Source: Pelomonas sp963422775 (GTDB lineage: Bacteria; Pseudomonadota; Gammaproteobacteria; Burkholderiales; Burkholderiaceae_C). From it: DNA of 64,000 nt. Where the stretch lies: assembly GCA_963422775.4 (NCBI GenBank), contig CAUJSJ030000052.1:1-64000 (forward strand), written 5' to 3'. Of this stretch, positions 26,978-35,352 are shown one piece after another; position 1 is the stretch's first letter, and every line of letters starts with the position of its first letter. Made by a program: the position numbers and the translations under genes. The notes beneath the pieces were generated by a model that ran no database searches, was not told the DNA's origin, and saw only the letters and a program-made list of their open reading frames with translations.

Positions 26978-28437
26978 CCCGCAAAGTCCGCCCCTACCTG
27001 TTCTACGACACGACGCAGTCCGTCTGCACGACCTGCCTGCGCCCCTGCGAGGCCAAGATCCTCATCAAGGACGATCACGTCTACATGGACAAGTGGTGCC
27101 CGGCCCACGGCACCGAGCGCGTGCTCGTCAGCGACGACGCGGCCTACTACCGGCAGTGCCGCGAGGTCTTCGTGAAGCCGCCCGAGATGCCGAAGCGCTT
27201 CGCCACGCCGATGAAATACGGCTGCCCCTACGACTGTGGCCTGTGCCCCGACCACATGCAGCACAGCTGCCTGTCCATCGTCGAGATCAGCGACCACTGC
27301 AACCTGCGCTGCCCGACCTGCTACGCCGCCTCGGGGCCGGAGCGGTTGACGCACCGCTCGATGGACGAGGTCATCACGATGCTGGACGCCATCGTCGCCA
27401 GCGAGGGCGAGGCCGACGTCGTGCAGATCTCGGGTGGCGAGCCGACGCTGCACCCGCAGTTCTTCGACATCCTGGACGCCGCCAAGGCCAGGCCCATCAA
27501 GCACCTGATGGTCAACACCAACGGCCTGCGCCTCGCCCAGGACGCGGCCTTTGCCGAGCGGCTGGCAACGTATGCGCCGGGGCTGGAGGTCTACCTGCAG
27601 TTCGACTCGCTCAAGCGCGAGGCGCTGATGGACCTGCGCGGCGCCGACCTGCGCGGGCCCCACGACGCGGCGCTGGCCCGGCTGGACGCGCTGGGCCTGT
27701 CGACCACGCTGGTGATGACCGTCAAGCGCGGCATCAACGATGACGAGATCGGCGACGTCATCCGCCACGGCCAGAGTTACGCCTGCGTGCGCGGCGTGAC
27801 GCTGCAGCCCATCCAGAACGCCGGCCGCGTCGAGGCCTACGACGCCGCCAGGCACCGGCTGACGGTCAGCGAACTGCGCCGCCGCATTGCCGCGCAGAGC
27901 GGCATCTTCACGCTGGCCGACGTGTTGCCCGTGCCCTGCAACCCCGACACGCTGGCGATGGCCTATGCCTTGCGCAGCCCCAATGGCTTGGTGCCGCTGA
28001 CCCGCTACCTCGACGCCGCCACGCTGCTCAGTGGCGACCGCAGCACCATCGTCTTCGAGGGCGACCCGGCGCTGAAGGCCTCGGTCTTCAAGCTGTTCTC
28101 AACCAACCACTCGCCCGAGAGCCAGTCCAACTGCCTGTCCGAGCTGCTGTGCTGCCTGCCGAAGATCGACGCGCCCCAGCTCAGCTACCGCGACGTCTTC
28201 CGCGTGCTCATCGTGCAGTTCATGGACGCGCAGTCGCTGGACATCCGCGCGCTGAAGAAGAGCTGCATCCACATCGCAAGGCCGGACGGTCGCCTCATTC
28301 CGTTCGAGGCCTACAACCTCTTCTACCGCGACGAGCGCCAGGCGGAACTGGCCACCATCCGGGCCGAGATCGACGTGCAGCGCGAGCAGCGGCTGCAGTT
28401 CAGACCGAAGGCGGCGGCGCCTCTCGTGCGCGCCTGA
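26974..28437 (+). CDS. Radical SAM enzyme related to the MJ0619/tetraether lipid synthase group
   Basis: 487 residues. The radical SAM cluster motif C109-x3-C113-x2-C116 (DHCNLRCPTCY) is followed by SGGEPTLHPQF (GGE motif). Extra cysteines are striking: C18-x2-C21 with C42 in KWCPAHG (rubredoxin-like), C84-x3-C88-x2-C91-x7-C99 just before the main motif, and C-terminal C322, C387, C393, C394 and C431. This layout fits the archaeal MJ0619 family, whose member was shown to join lipid chains to make tetraethers and had earlier been proposed as a methanopterin methylase. No TRAM or B12 domain is visible. The operon context (acyltransferase, Lgt-like protein) favours a lipid substrate; that part is inference. 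Confidence 0.88.
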   Translation: MTRKVRPYLFYDTTQSVCTTCLRPCEAKILIKDDHVYMDKWCPAHGTERVLVSDDAAYYRQCREVFVKPPEMPKRFATPMKYGCPYDCGLCPDHMQHSCLSIVEISDHCNLRCPTCYAASGPERLTHRSMDEVITMLDAIVASEGEADVVQISGGEPTLHPQFFDILDAAKARPIKHLMVNTNGLRLAQDAAFAERLATYAPGLEVYLQFDSLKREALMDLRGADLRGPHDAALARLDALGLSTTLVMTVKRGINDDEIGDVIRHGQSYACVRGVTLQPIQNAGRVEAYDAARHRLTVSELRRRIAAQSGIFTLADVLPVPCNPDTLAMAYALRSPNGLVPLTRYLDAATLLSGDRSTIVFEGDPALKASVFKLFSTNHSPESQSNCLSELLCCLPKIDAPQLSYRDVFRVLIVQFMDAQSLDIRALKKSCIHIARPDGRLIPFEAYNLFYRDERQAELATIRAEIDVQREQRLQFRPKAAAPLVRA

Positions 28438-28912
28438 ACAGCCGCTTCACACGCAGCCTGATCGCGCGCGCCGTGCGCCAGGCCGCGCTGGCGCGCACCC
28501 AGGCCAGCAGCTCGGCCTTCCAGGCCGTCCAGCGCGCATAGAAGCGGGCGAACCAGGGCAGCTGCATCAGCGCCGGCTGGATGAGCTGGAACAGCCAGGC
28601 CAGCAACGCCGTGCCGAACAGCTTGGCTGCAATGATGATGAGCACGCCCAGGATCGCGTGGCCCTTGGCCACCAGCCACACCGCCGCCAGCTTGACCGGC
28701 AGGATCAGCAGGCTGGGCAGCAGCAGCACGACAAAGGCCCAGCGCGGCGGCAGGCGCTTGAGCAGGGCCTCGACCTGGCGGATGACCGGCAGCCTGGCCA
28801 GCAGCGCGAAGACGCGCCGCAGCGGCTCCCAGCCCCATTCCTCGAACAGGATGAGCAGCGCGAAGACGACGCGGAAGATCCAGCGCAGCGGGGCGAGCAG
28901 GGCTTTCAGCAT
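28400..28912 (-). CDS. Membrane protein of unknown function
   Basis: 170 residues. Two or three hydrophobic segments (IFRVVFALLILFEEWGWEPL, WAFVVLLLPSLLILPVKLAAVWLV, LGVLIIIAAKLFGTALLAWLFQLI) and a very basic C-terminus (RLRVKRLFRRAREA). Similar small proteins are common next to unrelated genes in Burkholderiales. I do not recognise a characterised family. Its last 38 bases overlap the end of the convergent radical SAM gene. Confidence 0.75.
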   Translation of the reverse strand: MLKALLAPLRWIFRVVFALLILFEEWGWEPLRRVFALLARLPVIRQVEALLKRLPPRWAFVVLLLPSLLILPVKLAAVWLVAKGHAILGVLIIIAAKLFGTALLAWLFQLIQPALMQLPWFARFYARWTAWKAELLAWVRASAAWRTARAIRLRVKRLFRRAREAPPPSV

Positions 28913-28950
28913 GCCGCTATCTTGGGGCCGCCAAGGCGTTTACCAAGAAG

Positions 28951-30078
28951 TCAGACCCCGCGCGCCCGGTCCGCGTGGAACTGCGCCCGCCAGGCCTCGA
29001 AGCGCCCCGCGTCCAGCGCGTCACGCATCTCCTGCATCAGGGCCAGGTAGTAGTGCAGGTTGTGCACGCTGGTCAGCATGGGGCCCAGCATCTCGCCGCA
29101 GCGGTCCAGGTGGTGCAGGTAGGCGCGGCTGAAGCCGGCGCAGCATTCGCAGCTGCAGGTCTCGTCCACCGGCTTCTCGTCGTTCTTGTAGCGGGCGTTG
29201 CGCATCCGCAGGTCGCCGAAGCGGGTGAACAGATGGCCGTTGCGGGCGTTGCGGGTGGGCATCACGCAGTCGAACATGTCGATGCCCTGGCTCACGCCTT
29301 CCACCAGGTCTTCCGGCGTGCCGACGCCCATCAGATAGCGCGGCTTGTTCGCCGGCAGCTGGTGGCCGATGTGGCCCAGGATGCGCTGCATCTCGGCCTT
29401 GGGTTCACCCACCGACAGGCCGCCGATGGCGTAGCCCGGCAGGTCCAGCTCGGTCAGGCCCGCCAGCGAGGCGTCGCGCAGGTTCGTGAACATGCCGCCC
29501 TGCACGATGCCGAACAGCGCGTTCGGGTTCTCCAGCCGGTCGAACTCGGCGATGCAGCGCCTGGCCCAGCGCAGGCTCAGCTCCATCGACGACTTGGCCT
29601 CCCGCTCGGTCGTCAGCACGCCCTTGCTCTCGTAGGGCGTGCACTCGTCGAACTGCATGACGATGTCGGAATTGAGCACCGTCTGGATCTGCATGCTGAC
29701 CTCGGGGGTCAGGAAGAGCTTGTCGCCGTTGACGGGCGAGGCGAACTTGACGCCCTCCTCGCTGATCTTGCGCATCGCGCCCAGGCTCCAGACCTGGAAG
29801 CCGCCGGAGTCGGTCAGGATGGGCTTGTCCCAGCTCTCGAAGCGGTGCAGGCCGCCGAACTGCTGAACGACGTCCAGGCCCGGCCGCATCCACAGGTGGA
29901 AGGTGTTGCCCAGGATGATCTGCGCGCCCATCTCGGTGAGCGACCGCGGCGTGACGCCCTTGACCGTGCCGTAGGTGCCCACGGGCATGAAGATGGGCGT
30001 CTGCACGACGCCATGGTTGAGCGTGAGCGTGCCGCGGCGGGCACGGCCTTCGGTCTTGAGGAGTTCGAACTTCAGCAT
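28951..30078 (-). CDS. tgt: tRNA-guanine transglycosylase (queuine tRNA-ribosyltransferase)
   Basis: 375 residues. It exchanges guanine-34 for preQ1 in tRNAs with GUN anticodons, in queuosine synthesis. Visible signatures: TPIFMPVGTYGTVKGVTP, LTDSGGFQVWSLG with the catalytic-site Asp, the ALFGIVQGG block, and a C-terminal zinc site CSCECCAGFSRAYLHHL (C-x-C-x2-C plus His). The length is normal. queA, the next enzyme of the pathway, lies 1.5 kb away on the same strand, separated by two plus-strand genes. yajC-secDF, often found beside tgt, is absent. Confidence 0.97.
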   Translation of the reverse strand: MLKFELLKTEGRARRGTLTLNHGVVQTPIFMPVGTYGTVKGVTPRSLTEMGAQIILGNTFHLWMRPGLDVVQQFGGLHRFESWDKPILTDSGGFQVWSLGAMRKISEEGVKFASPVNGDKLFLTPEVSMQIQTVLNSDIVMQFDECTPYESKGVLTTEREAKSSMELSLRWARRCIAEFDRLENPNALFGIVQGGMFTNLRDASLAGLTELDLPGYAIGGLSVGEPKAEMQRILGHIGHQLPANKPRYLMGVGTPEDLVEGVSQGIDMFDCVMPTRNARNGHLFTRFGDLRMRNARYKNDEKPVDETCSCECCAGFSRAYLHHLDRCGEMLGPMLTSVHNLHYYLALMQEMRDALDAGRFEAWRAQFHADRARGV

Positions 30079-30188
30079 GGGGGCAGGATTGTCTCAGGCT
30101 GGCATCATGCGGGTCGCAATCGATGCCAGCGGCCGGGAACTGCGGCTAGCCTCGAACGCGGAGTTCCAAACAACAACAAGCAAACGAG

Positions 30189-31007
30189 ATGCGCTGGGGT
30201 TCATGGCGTCACTGGGGTCGGGCCGGCCTGCCGGCGTGCTGCGTCGCGGCGTCGGTGGCCGCTGCCGAGCCGCCCTGCGGCCCGCACGTGGCGGCGCTCT
30301 ACCCCTATGCGCCCTTCTTCCGCGAGGCGCCCGACCAACGCTGGGAGGGCATCGACAAGGACATGTTCGACGAGCTCGCGCGCCGCTCGGGCTGCGAGCT
30401 GCGCCTGGTGGTGGAGTCGCGCGTGCGCATCTGGGAGCAGATGCGCACCGGCGTGGTCAGCCTCACGCTGTCGGCCGTCCCCACGCCCGAGCGCCGGGCC
30501 TTTGCCGAGTTCGTGCCCTACGCGCAGGGTCGCTACCACCTGATGTTGCGCCGAGACGTGGCGGCCCGCGTGCGCAGCCTGGCAGCCTTCGAGGCCGACC
30601 CGACGCTGCACCTCCTCGCGGTCAAGGGCTATGTGCACGGCGCGACGCTGGACGCCGCACTCAAGCGGCTGCGCGCCCAGGACCGTGTGCACGAGGTCGC
30701 AGACTTCCCCACGCTGCTGCGCATGGCCCGGGCCGGCCGCGCCCAGGCCATGCTGGCGCTTCCTCCCTCGTGGGCCGAGATCGAGGCCCATTTCGACGCC
30801 GGCGAAGCCTGGACGCCGCTGGACGTGGCGCCTCAGGACCGCTCCCTCGCCGGCCTGGCCATGACGCTGCGCATGCCCGAGGGCGACCGCCAGCGGTTGC
30901 GCCGCGCGCTGCAGTCCATGCTGGCCGACGGCACCGTGCGCGCCATCACCCGGCGCTACATGAGCGAGGCCGCTGCGCGCGCCGTCACCATCTCCGACGA
31001 ACCCTGA
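30189..31007 (+). CDS. Periplasmic solute-binding protein (SBP_bac_3 type), orphan
   Basis: 272 residues. It has a signal-peptide-like N-terminus (GLPACCVAASVAAAEPPC) and a bilobed family 3 solute-binding fold (ALYPYAPFFREAPDQRWEGIDKDMFDELARRSG, then LTLSAVPTPERRAFAEFVPYAQG). These proteins bind amino acids or similar small polar compounds. No ABC permease or ATPase gene is adjacent, so it may supply another transporter or serve a sensor. It is divergent from tgt with 110 bases between the starts. Confidence 0.85.
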   Translation: MRWGSWRHWGRAGLPACCVAASVAAAEPPCGPHVAALYPYAPFFREAPDQRWEGIDKDMFDELARRSGCELRLVVESRVRIWEQMRTGVVSLTLSAVPTPERRAFAEFVPYAQGRYHLMLRRDVAARVRSLAAFEADPTLHLLAVKGYVHGATLDAALKRLRAQDRVHEVADFPTLLRMARAGRAQAMLALPPSWAEIEAHFDAGEAWTPLDVAPQDRSLAGLAMTLRMPEGDRQRLRRALQSMLADGTVRAITRRYMSEAAARAVTISDEP

Positions 31008-31047
31008 CGGGGGCAGGCCGTCTTGCGGCGGCGGGGACAATCCCGCG

Positions 31048-31653
31048 ATGCCCCTGACCCTGGCCGCGCCGGCGCAGCACGAACTCGTCGTCAAGAAGAG
31101 CCGCTTCCTCGGCCGCGTGGAGCCCTGCGCCGACCGCGCGGCGGCGCTGGCCCGGGTGGCCGAGCTGCGCGCCGAGCACCCCGGCGCCGCCCACGTGTGC
31201 TGGGCGCTGCTGGCCGGCGGGCATTCGGCCGCCAACGACGACGGCGAGCCCGGCGGCACCGCCGGCCGGCCCATGCTGGAGGTGCTGCGCCACCAGGGTC
31301 TGGACGGCGTGCTGGCCACGGCCGTGCGCTACTGGGGCGGCGTCAAGCTCGGCGCGGGCGGCCTGGTGCGGGCCTACACCGACTGCATCGCCCAGGCGCT
31401 GCTGACGGCCGAGAAGGTGGAGCGCGTGGCCCAGGTGGAGCTGGGCTGCGAGCTGCCGTACGAGCTGGAAGGCCGGCTGCGCAGGCTGGCCGAGCAGCAC
31501 GGCGCGCAGCTCGTCGATGTGACGCACGCGGCGCGCGTCGGCATGCGGTTTTCATTGCCGGTGACGGCCCGCGCGGCCTTCACGGCGGCCATCGACGACG
31601 TGGCTCAGGGCCGCGTCGCCTGGGCGCGCGAAAGCAGCATCGCGTCGCCATAG
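31048..31653 (+). CDS. yigZ: YigZ/IMPACT family protein
   Basis: 201 residues. The UPF0029 N-terminal domain shows the family patterns KKSRFLGRVEPC, AAHVCWALLAGG, DDGEPGGTAGRPMLEVL and VRYWGGVKLGAGGLVRAYTD. A C-terminal DUF1949-type domain follows (VELGCELPYELEGRLRRLAEQHGAQ). The eukaryotic homologue IMPACT regulates Gcn2; the bacterial role is unclear, possibly translation-related. The last 49 bases overlap the 3' end of the convergent queA. Confidence 0.92.
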   Translation: MPLTLAAPAQHELVVKKSRFLGRVEPCADRAAALARVAELRAEHPGAAHVCWALLAGGHSAANDDGEPGGTAGRPMLEVLRHQGLDGVLATAVRYWGGVKLGAGGLVRAYTDCIAQALLTAEKVERVAQVELGCELPYELEGRLRRLAEQHGAQLVDVTHAARVGMRFSLPVTARAAFTAAIDDVAQGRVAWARESSIASP

Positions 31654-32750
31654 CTGAAGAAGCGGTACCGCTGCTCAATCGCGTGGCGATACAGCGCCAT
31701 CACCCGCGCGTGGCCGGCCAGCGCGCTGACCAGCATCATCAGCGTGCTCTTGGGCAGGTGGAAGTTGGTGACGAGGCGGTCCACGACGCGGAACTCGAAG
31801 CCCGGCGTGATGAAGATGTCGGTCTCCCGCGCACCGGCCTGCAGCTCCCCGCCACGCGCCGCGGACTCCAACGCGCGCAGCGTCGTCGTGCCCACGGCCA
31901 CCACCCGACCGCCGCGTGCCCGGCAGGCGGCCACGGCATCCACCGTGGACTGCGGCACCTCGAACCACTCGCTGTGCATCTTGTGGTCGCGCAGCTGCTC
32001 CACGCGCACCGGCTGGAAGGTGCCGGCGCCGACGTGCAGCGTCACGTGCGCCTGCTCGACACCGCGCTCGGCCAGGCGGGCCAGCAAGGCGTCGTCGAAG
32101 TGCAGGGCCGCCGTCGGCGCGGCGACGGCGCCGGGTTCCTTGGCAAACACGGTCTGGTAGCGACGCACATCGTCTTCACCGTCGGCATGGGCGATGTAAG
32201 GCGGCAGCGGCACATGGCCGTGGGCCTCCAGCAGCGCGAAGGGGTCGCCCGCAAAGCGCAGATGGAAGAGGCCGTTGTCCGGCCCGCAGCGGCCCAGCAC
32301 CTCGGCGTCGAAGGCGTCGGCAAAGCGCACCCGGCTGCCGGGCTTGGGGCTCTTGCTGGCCCGCAGGTGCATCCAGACCTCACCTGCCGGCGCTGGGCCG
32401 CCCCGAGCCGGCAGAGCCCCCTCGGGGGGCAGTGGACGCGAAGCGTCTGCGTGGGGGTCTACGGACTTGCCGGGCAGCACGCGCTCGACCAGCGCCTCCA
32501 CCGAGCCGCCGGTCGCCTTGACGCCAAAGAGCCGAGCCTTGATGACCTTGGTGTTGTTGAACACCAGCAGGTCGCCCGGCGCGAGCAGGTCCGGCAGCTC
32601 GCGAAAGACACGGTCCACGGGCTCGGGGCCAGTGGCGTCCAGCAGCCGGGACGCGCTGCGCTCGGCGGCCGGGTGCTGGGCGATCAGTTCGGGGGGGAGG
32701 TCGAAATCGAAATCGGCGACCGTGTGGGCCGACGCTGCAGAGAGAGTCAT
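31605..32750 (-). CDS. queA: S-adenosylmethionine:tRNA ribosyltransferase-isomerase with an in-frame insertion
   Basis: 381 residues from MTLSAASAHTVADFDFDLPPELIAQHPA. It transfers the ribosyl part of SAM to preQ1-tRNA to give epoxyqueuosine. Signatures: LLVFNNTKVIKARLFG, RASKSPKPGSRV, HLRF, LGRCG, VTLHVGAGTFQPVR and RGGRVVAVGTTTLRALESA. Members are usually about 340-355 residues; the excess is explained by about 29 extra residues at positions 96-124 (SVDPHADASRPLPPEG and on), encoded by a GC-rich palindromic sequence. The insertion sits in a variable loop just before VWMHLRASKSPKPG, and the rest of the enzyme looks intact. The frame is open 35 codons upstream but not conserved in look. Confidence 0.95.
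   Translation of the reverse strand: MTLSAASAHTVADFDFDLPPELIAQHPAAERSASRLLDATGPEPVDRVFRELPDLLAPGDLLVFNNTKVIKARLFGVKATGGSVEALVERVLPGKSVDPHADASRPLPPEGALPARGGPAPAGEVWMHLRASKSPKPGSRVRFADAFDAEVLGRCGPDNGLFHLRFAGDPFALLEAHGHVPLPPYIAHADGEDDVRRYQTVFAKEPGAVAAPTAALHFDDALLARLAERGVEQAHVTLHVGAGTFQPVRVEQLRDHKMHSEWFEVPQSTVDAVAACRARGGRVVAVGTTTLRALESAARGGELQAGARETDIFITPGFEFRVVDRLVTNFHLPKSTLMMLVSALAGHARVMALYRHAIEQRYRFFSYGDAMLLSRAQATRP
32379..32465. repeat. In-frame palindromic repeat element inside queA
   Basis: 87 bases (29 codons) with no counterpart in a standard QueA. They contain short hairpins: GACGC-GAA-GCGTC, and CCCCCTCGGGGGG. In the queA direction the core includes CACTGCCCCCCGAGGGGG. This resembles the high-copy GC-rich palindromes scattered through Burkholderiales genomes (from memory). 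The length is a multiple of three and keeps the frame open. Confidence 0.65.
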
Positions 32751-32872
32751 GGACGCGCTTGAGGGCCGGACAGACCCGTGCCAAAGGAAGCGGGATTCTC
32801 CCATCGCCGCGCCTTGATGCAGCTCAAGGCGGCGCCACCGGTGCGGTGCCAGCATGAGCGCAAGGAGCTTCC

Positions 32873-33244
32873 ATGACCACTGCCCTCACCCCCGGACAAC
32901 ATGCGCTGCTGGAGAGCGAACTGCGGCTGGCGCAGCAGCGCGCGCAAGCCGCCCTGCAGGCTCAGCGCGGCGGCAGCGACCGGCTGGCCCATGCCGCGGC
33001 GCTGCTGGAAGACGACCCGCGCGAGTTGCGCGAGCACGGGTCCGACCGCGAGCTCGACCAGTCACGCGACGACCATCTGCTGACTGAACTGCAGGCCATC
33101 GACGACGCGCTGATGCGCCTGAAGACCCCCGGCTACGGACGCTGCATCGACTGCGCCGCCGTCATCCCCTTCGACCGGCTGCAACACCAGCCCCAGGCGT
33201 TGCGCTGCGTCGATTGCCAGACCGCGGCCGAAGCCGCCCGCTGA
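32873..33244 (+). CDS. TraR/DksA family zinc-finger protein
   Basis: 123 residues. The N-terminal two thirds is helical and charged (LLESELRLAQQRAQAALQAQ, LLTELQAIDDALMRLKTPGYGRC). The C-terminus holds a four-cysteine zinc finger C-x2-C ... C-x2-C (RCIDCAAVIPFDRL, RCVDC). DksA proteins bind the RNA polymerase secondary channel; short relatives without the full coiled-coil tip have varied or unknown roles. The motif D-x2-D-x-A at the coiled-coil tip is not obvious. It precedes the His-rich gene by 32 bases, so the two are probably co-transcribed. Confidence 0.88.
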   Translation: MTTALTPGQHALLESELRLAQQRAQAALQAQRGGSDRLAHAAALLEDDPRELREHGSDRELDQSRDDHLLTELQAIDDALMRLKTPGYGRCIDCAAVIPFDRLQHQPQALRCVDCQTAAEAAR

Positions 33245-33276
33245 CCCACCCCCCGCATTTCCCTGGAGACCCCAAG

Positions 33277-33645
33277 ATGTTCCACGCCATCGCCCACCTC
33301 GACCACCACCACGCCCAGGTGCTGCATTTCGATGCCCACCAGGTCCATGCCGCCCGCATCGAGGCCCACGAGCGGCACAGCCACGGGCACGACGAACGCC
33401 GCGAGCACGCCCTCTTCGAGGCCCTCTGCCAGGCACTGCAGGACACGCCCGAGGTGCTGGTGACGGGCTCGCACGTGGTCATCAGCCAGTTCCGCCACTA
33501 CGTCGAGGCGCACCGGCCCCAGCTGGCCCCGCGCATCGCCGACTACCGGCCCGCCGCGGAGCTGAGCCAGGGCCAGATGCTGGCGATGGCGCGGCAGTTC
33601 TTCCTCGCCCACGACCGCATGGCCGGCGTGCCCACACCGAGCTGA
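33277..33645 (+). CDS. Histidine-rich protein resembling the eRF1-domain 'translational machinery' family
   Basis: 122 residues; ATG 33277 follows CTGGAGAC. The first 45 residues carry 14 histidines (HLDHHHAQVLHFD, EAHERHSHGHDERREH), which could bind metal. The remainder fits an eRF1/Pelota-like small domain: LFEALCQALQDTPEVLVTGSHVVISQFRHYVEAH and LSQGQMLAMARQFF. Proteins of this type occur in many proteobacteria, with no proven function. The assignment is by pattern from memory. Confidence 0.7.
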   Translation: MFHAIAHLDHHHAQVLHFDAHQVHAARIEAHERHSHGHDERREHALFEALCQALQDTPEVLVTGSHVVISQFRHYVEAHRPQLAPRIADYRPAAELSQGQMLAMARQFFLAHDRMAGVPTPS

Positions 33646-33661
33646 GCGCGCAGGGAGCGAG

Positions 33662-33695
33662 CCGCGCGAGGGAAACCGCACATCCCTCACCGCGG
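33662..33695. terminator. Stem-loop after the DksA-like/His-rich gene pair
   Basis: CCGCGCGAGGGA pairs with TCCCTCACCGCGG, with one mismatched position, around a 9-base loop. It lies 17 bases after the stop of the His-rich protein and before the next plus-strand gene. There is no clear T-run. Confidence 0.4.
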
Positions 33696-33753
33696 CCTGC
33701 AAAGGTTTGTCATCCGGGCCCCCTAGACTCGCCCGGCCCCGGACCCTGCCGCC

Positions 33754-34503
33754 TTGAAACGCCGCTCCTGCCTCGCCCTGCCCGTCCTCCTCGGTGCGCG
33801 ACTTCCCGTCGCCGCGGCCGATGACGCGGCGCTGCTGGGCATCACCGAGAACCTGCCGCCGCTGAACTACCAGGACGAGGGTGGCGCCCAGGGCTTCAGC
33901 GTCGAGCTGCTGCGGCTGATGGCCGCCGGCGCCGGCATCCGGCTGGAGTTGCAGGTGCTGCCCTGGCAGCGGGCCATGCAGGTGGCCGAAGCCAGCACCC
34001 ACAGCGTGCTGTTCTCGCTGACACGCACGCCCGAGCGCGAGGCGCAGTTCCAGTGGGTCGGGCCGATCGCGCAGCGGCGCATCCTGCTCTACAAGCTGGC
34101 CAGCCGCAGCGATCTGGCGCTGGCGCAGCTCAGCGAGCTGGGCACGGCGCGCATCGGCGTCGTGCGCGACTCCGCGGCCGACCGCCAGCTGCAGGCCGCC
34201 GGGCTCAGGCCGGGCCAGCAGCTCGAACACGGCCTGGACGACGCCACCAACGTGCGCAAGCTGCTCGCCGGCCGCATGGAATACGTGGCCTTGCTGGACT
34301 GGGCTGCGGCGTGGAACCTGCGCCAGTTGCAGCTGCCCTACGGCACGCTGCAGCCGGTCATGGAGCAGGACGCGACGCGCAGCTATTTCTACGGTCTGCG
34401 CCCCGACGCCGACCCGGCGCTCGTGCGCCGGCTGCAGGCGGCGCTGGATGCGTTGCGGCGCGACGGGCGCTACGAGCGGCTCAGGCAGCGCTACTTCCGC
34501 TGA
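33754..34503 (+). CDS. Periplasmic solute-binding protein (SBP_bac_3 type), second orphan
   Basis: 249 residues with a TTG start at 33754 (MKRRSCLALPVLLGARLPVAAAD gives a signal peptide). The fold signature is LGITENLPPLNYQDEGGAQGFSVELLRLMAAGAGI, then VLPWQRAMQVAEASTHSVLFSLTRTPEREAQFQWVGP. This pattern is typical of stand-alone family 3 binding proteins without transporter genes nearby. It is not closely similar to the one at 30189. The ligand is unknown, probably an amino acid or small organic acid. Confidence 0.85.
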   Translation: MKRRSCLALPVLLGARLPVAAADDAALLGITENLPPLNYQDEGGAQGFSVELLRLMAAGAGIRLELQVLPWQRAMQVAEASTHSVLFSLTRTPEREAQFQWVGPIAQRRILLYKLASRSDLALAQLSELGTARIGVVRDSAADRQLQAAGLRPGQQLEHGLDDATNVRKLLAGRMEYVALLDWAAAWNLRQLQLPYGTLQPVMEQDATRSYFYGLRPDADPALVRRLQAALDALRRDGRYERLRQRYFR

Positions 34504-34506
34504 ACC

Positions 34507-35352
34507 TCACCCTGCGAGCTGGCTGTGCACCCGCTGCGCCAGCGGCTGCAGTTCGGTGGAGGGCTGGGCGCTGAGGGCATAGCCGAAGTCGCCGTCGGCC
34601 CAGTAGAGCGTCGTGCGGCCGTCCTGCTGCAGCAGCCGGAACTCCGCGCCCGCGGGCGTGGCGCCGGGCGCGAAGACGGCGACGAACAGGGTCAGTCGGT
34701 CGCCGTCGGCGTTCTCGTACATGAACTGGGCGCGCGGGCTGCCGGGCTGGGTCGCGTCCCCGGGCAGCAGCCGCCCGCCGAGCAACGCGTAGCCGCGGTC
34801 GGTCAGCACCGGCACCTTGAGCGGGCGGCCCAGCCGCTTGCTCAACCATTGCACGAGGTGCTCCTGCTCGGCGGCGGAGACCTCCACCGGGTGACGCTTC
34901 TCGGCGCTGTAGACGGCGAAGGCCACGCCGGCCTCGCGGGCGAACTCGGGCACGCCGGTGGCGCGGCTGGCCAGCGAGGCGGCCGGCCAGGCGGGTGTGC
35001 CGGCGTCGTGCCGGCCCCACTGGTAGCCGCCGGAGACGCCCAGCGTCAGCAACAGGCCGGCGGCCAGCGCCTGCGGCAAGTACAGCCGCCAGCGGCGGGC
35101 GGCCGCCCCGCGCAGCACGATGGCGCCGAGGTCGGGCGGCGTCTCGTCCAGCGGCCAGTCGCGGGCCAGGCTGCGCAGTGCATGGCGCTGGGCCTGCCAC
35201 TGGGCGACGCGGGCCGCCGCGGCGGGGTCGGCGCGCAGCTGTTCGAGCACGGCCGCGCGTTCGTCGGGCGGCAGCTGGCCGTCGACGAAGGCATGCAGCC
35301 GGGCCTCGTCCTCGGGCAGCGACGGGTCGTTGGGGTGGGAAGGCTGGCTCAT
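34507..35352 (-). CDS. Membrane anti-sigma factor
   Basis: 281 residues from MSQPSHPNDPSLPEDEARL. The N-terminal about 80 residues are the sigma-binding region (ARLHAFVDGQLPPDERAAVLEQLRADPAAAARVAQWQ). One membrane helix follows near residue 100 (LYLPQALAAGLLLTLGVSGGY), then a periplasmic domain of about 165 residues (YALLGGRLLPG, QFMYENADGDRLTLFVA). No HxxxCxxC zinc motif is seen, so it is not a ZAS-type anti-sigma factor. The start overlaps the stop of the ECF sigma gene, the usual arrangement. It should hold that sigma factor inactive until an envelope signal. Confidence 0.88.
   Translation of the reverse strand: MSQPSHPNDPSLPEDEARLHAFVDGQLPPDERAAVLEQLRADPAAAARVAQWQAQRHALRSLARDWPLDETPPDLGAIVLRGAAARRWRLYLPQALAAGLLLTLGVSGGYQWGRHDAGTPAWPAASLASRATGVPEFAREAGVAFAVYSAEKRHPVEVSAAEQEHLVQWLSKRLGRPLKVPVLTDRGYALLGGRLLPGDATQPGSPRAQFMYENADGDRLTLFVAVFAPGATPAGAEFRLLQQDGRTTLYWADGDFGYALSAQPSTELQPLAQRVHSQLAG

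Noticed and set aside
28951..32750. tgt-queA as a single operon
   Set aside because: Two plus-strand genes (a binding protein and yigZ) lie between them, so they cannot share one simple transcript without long antisense.
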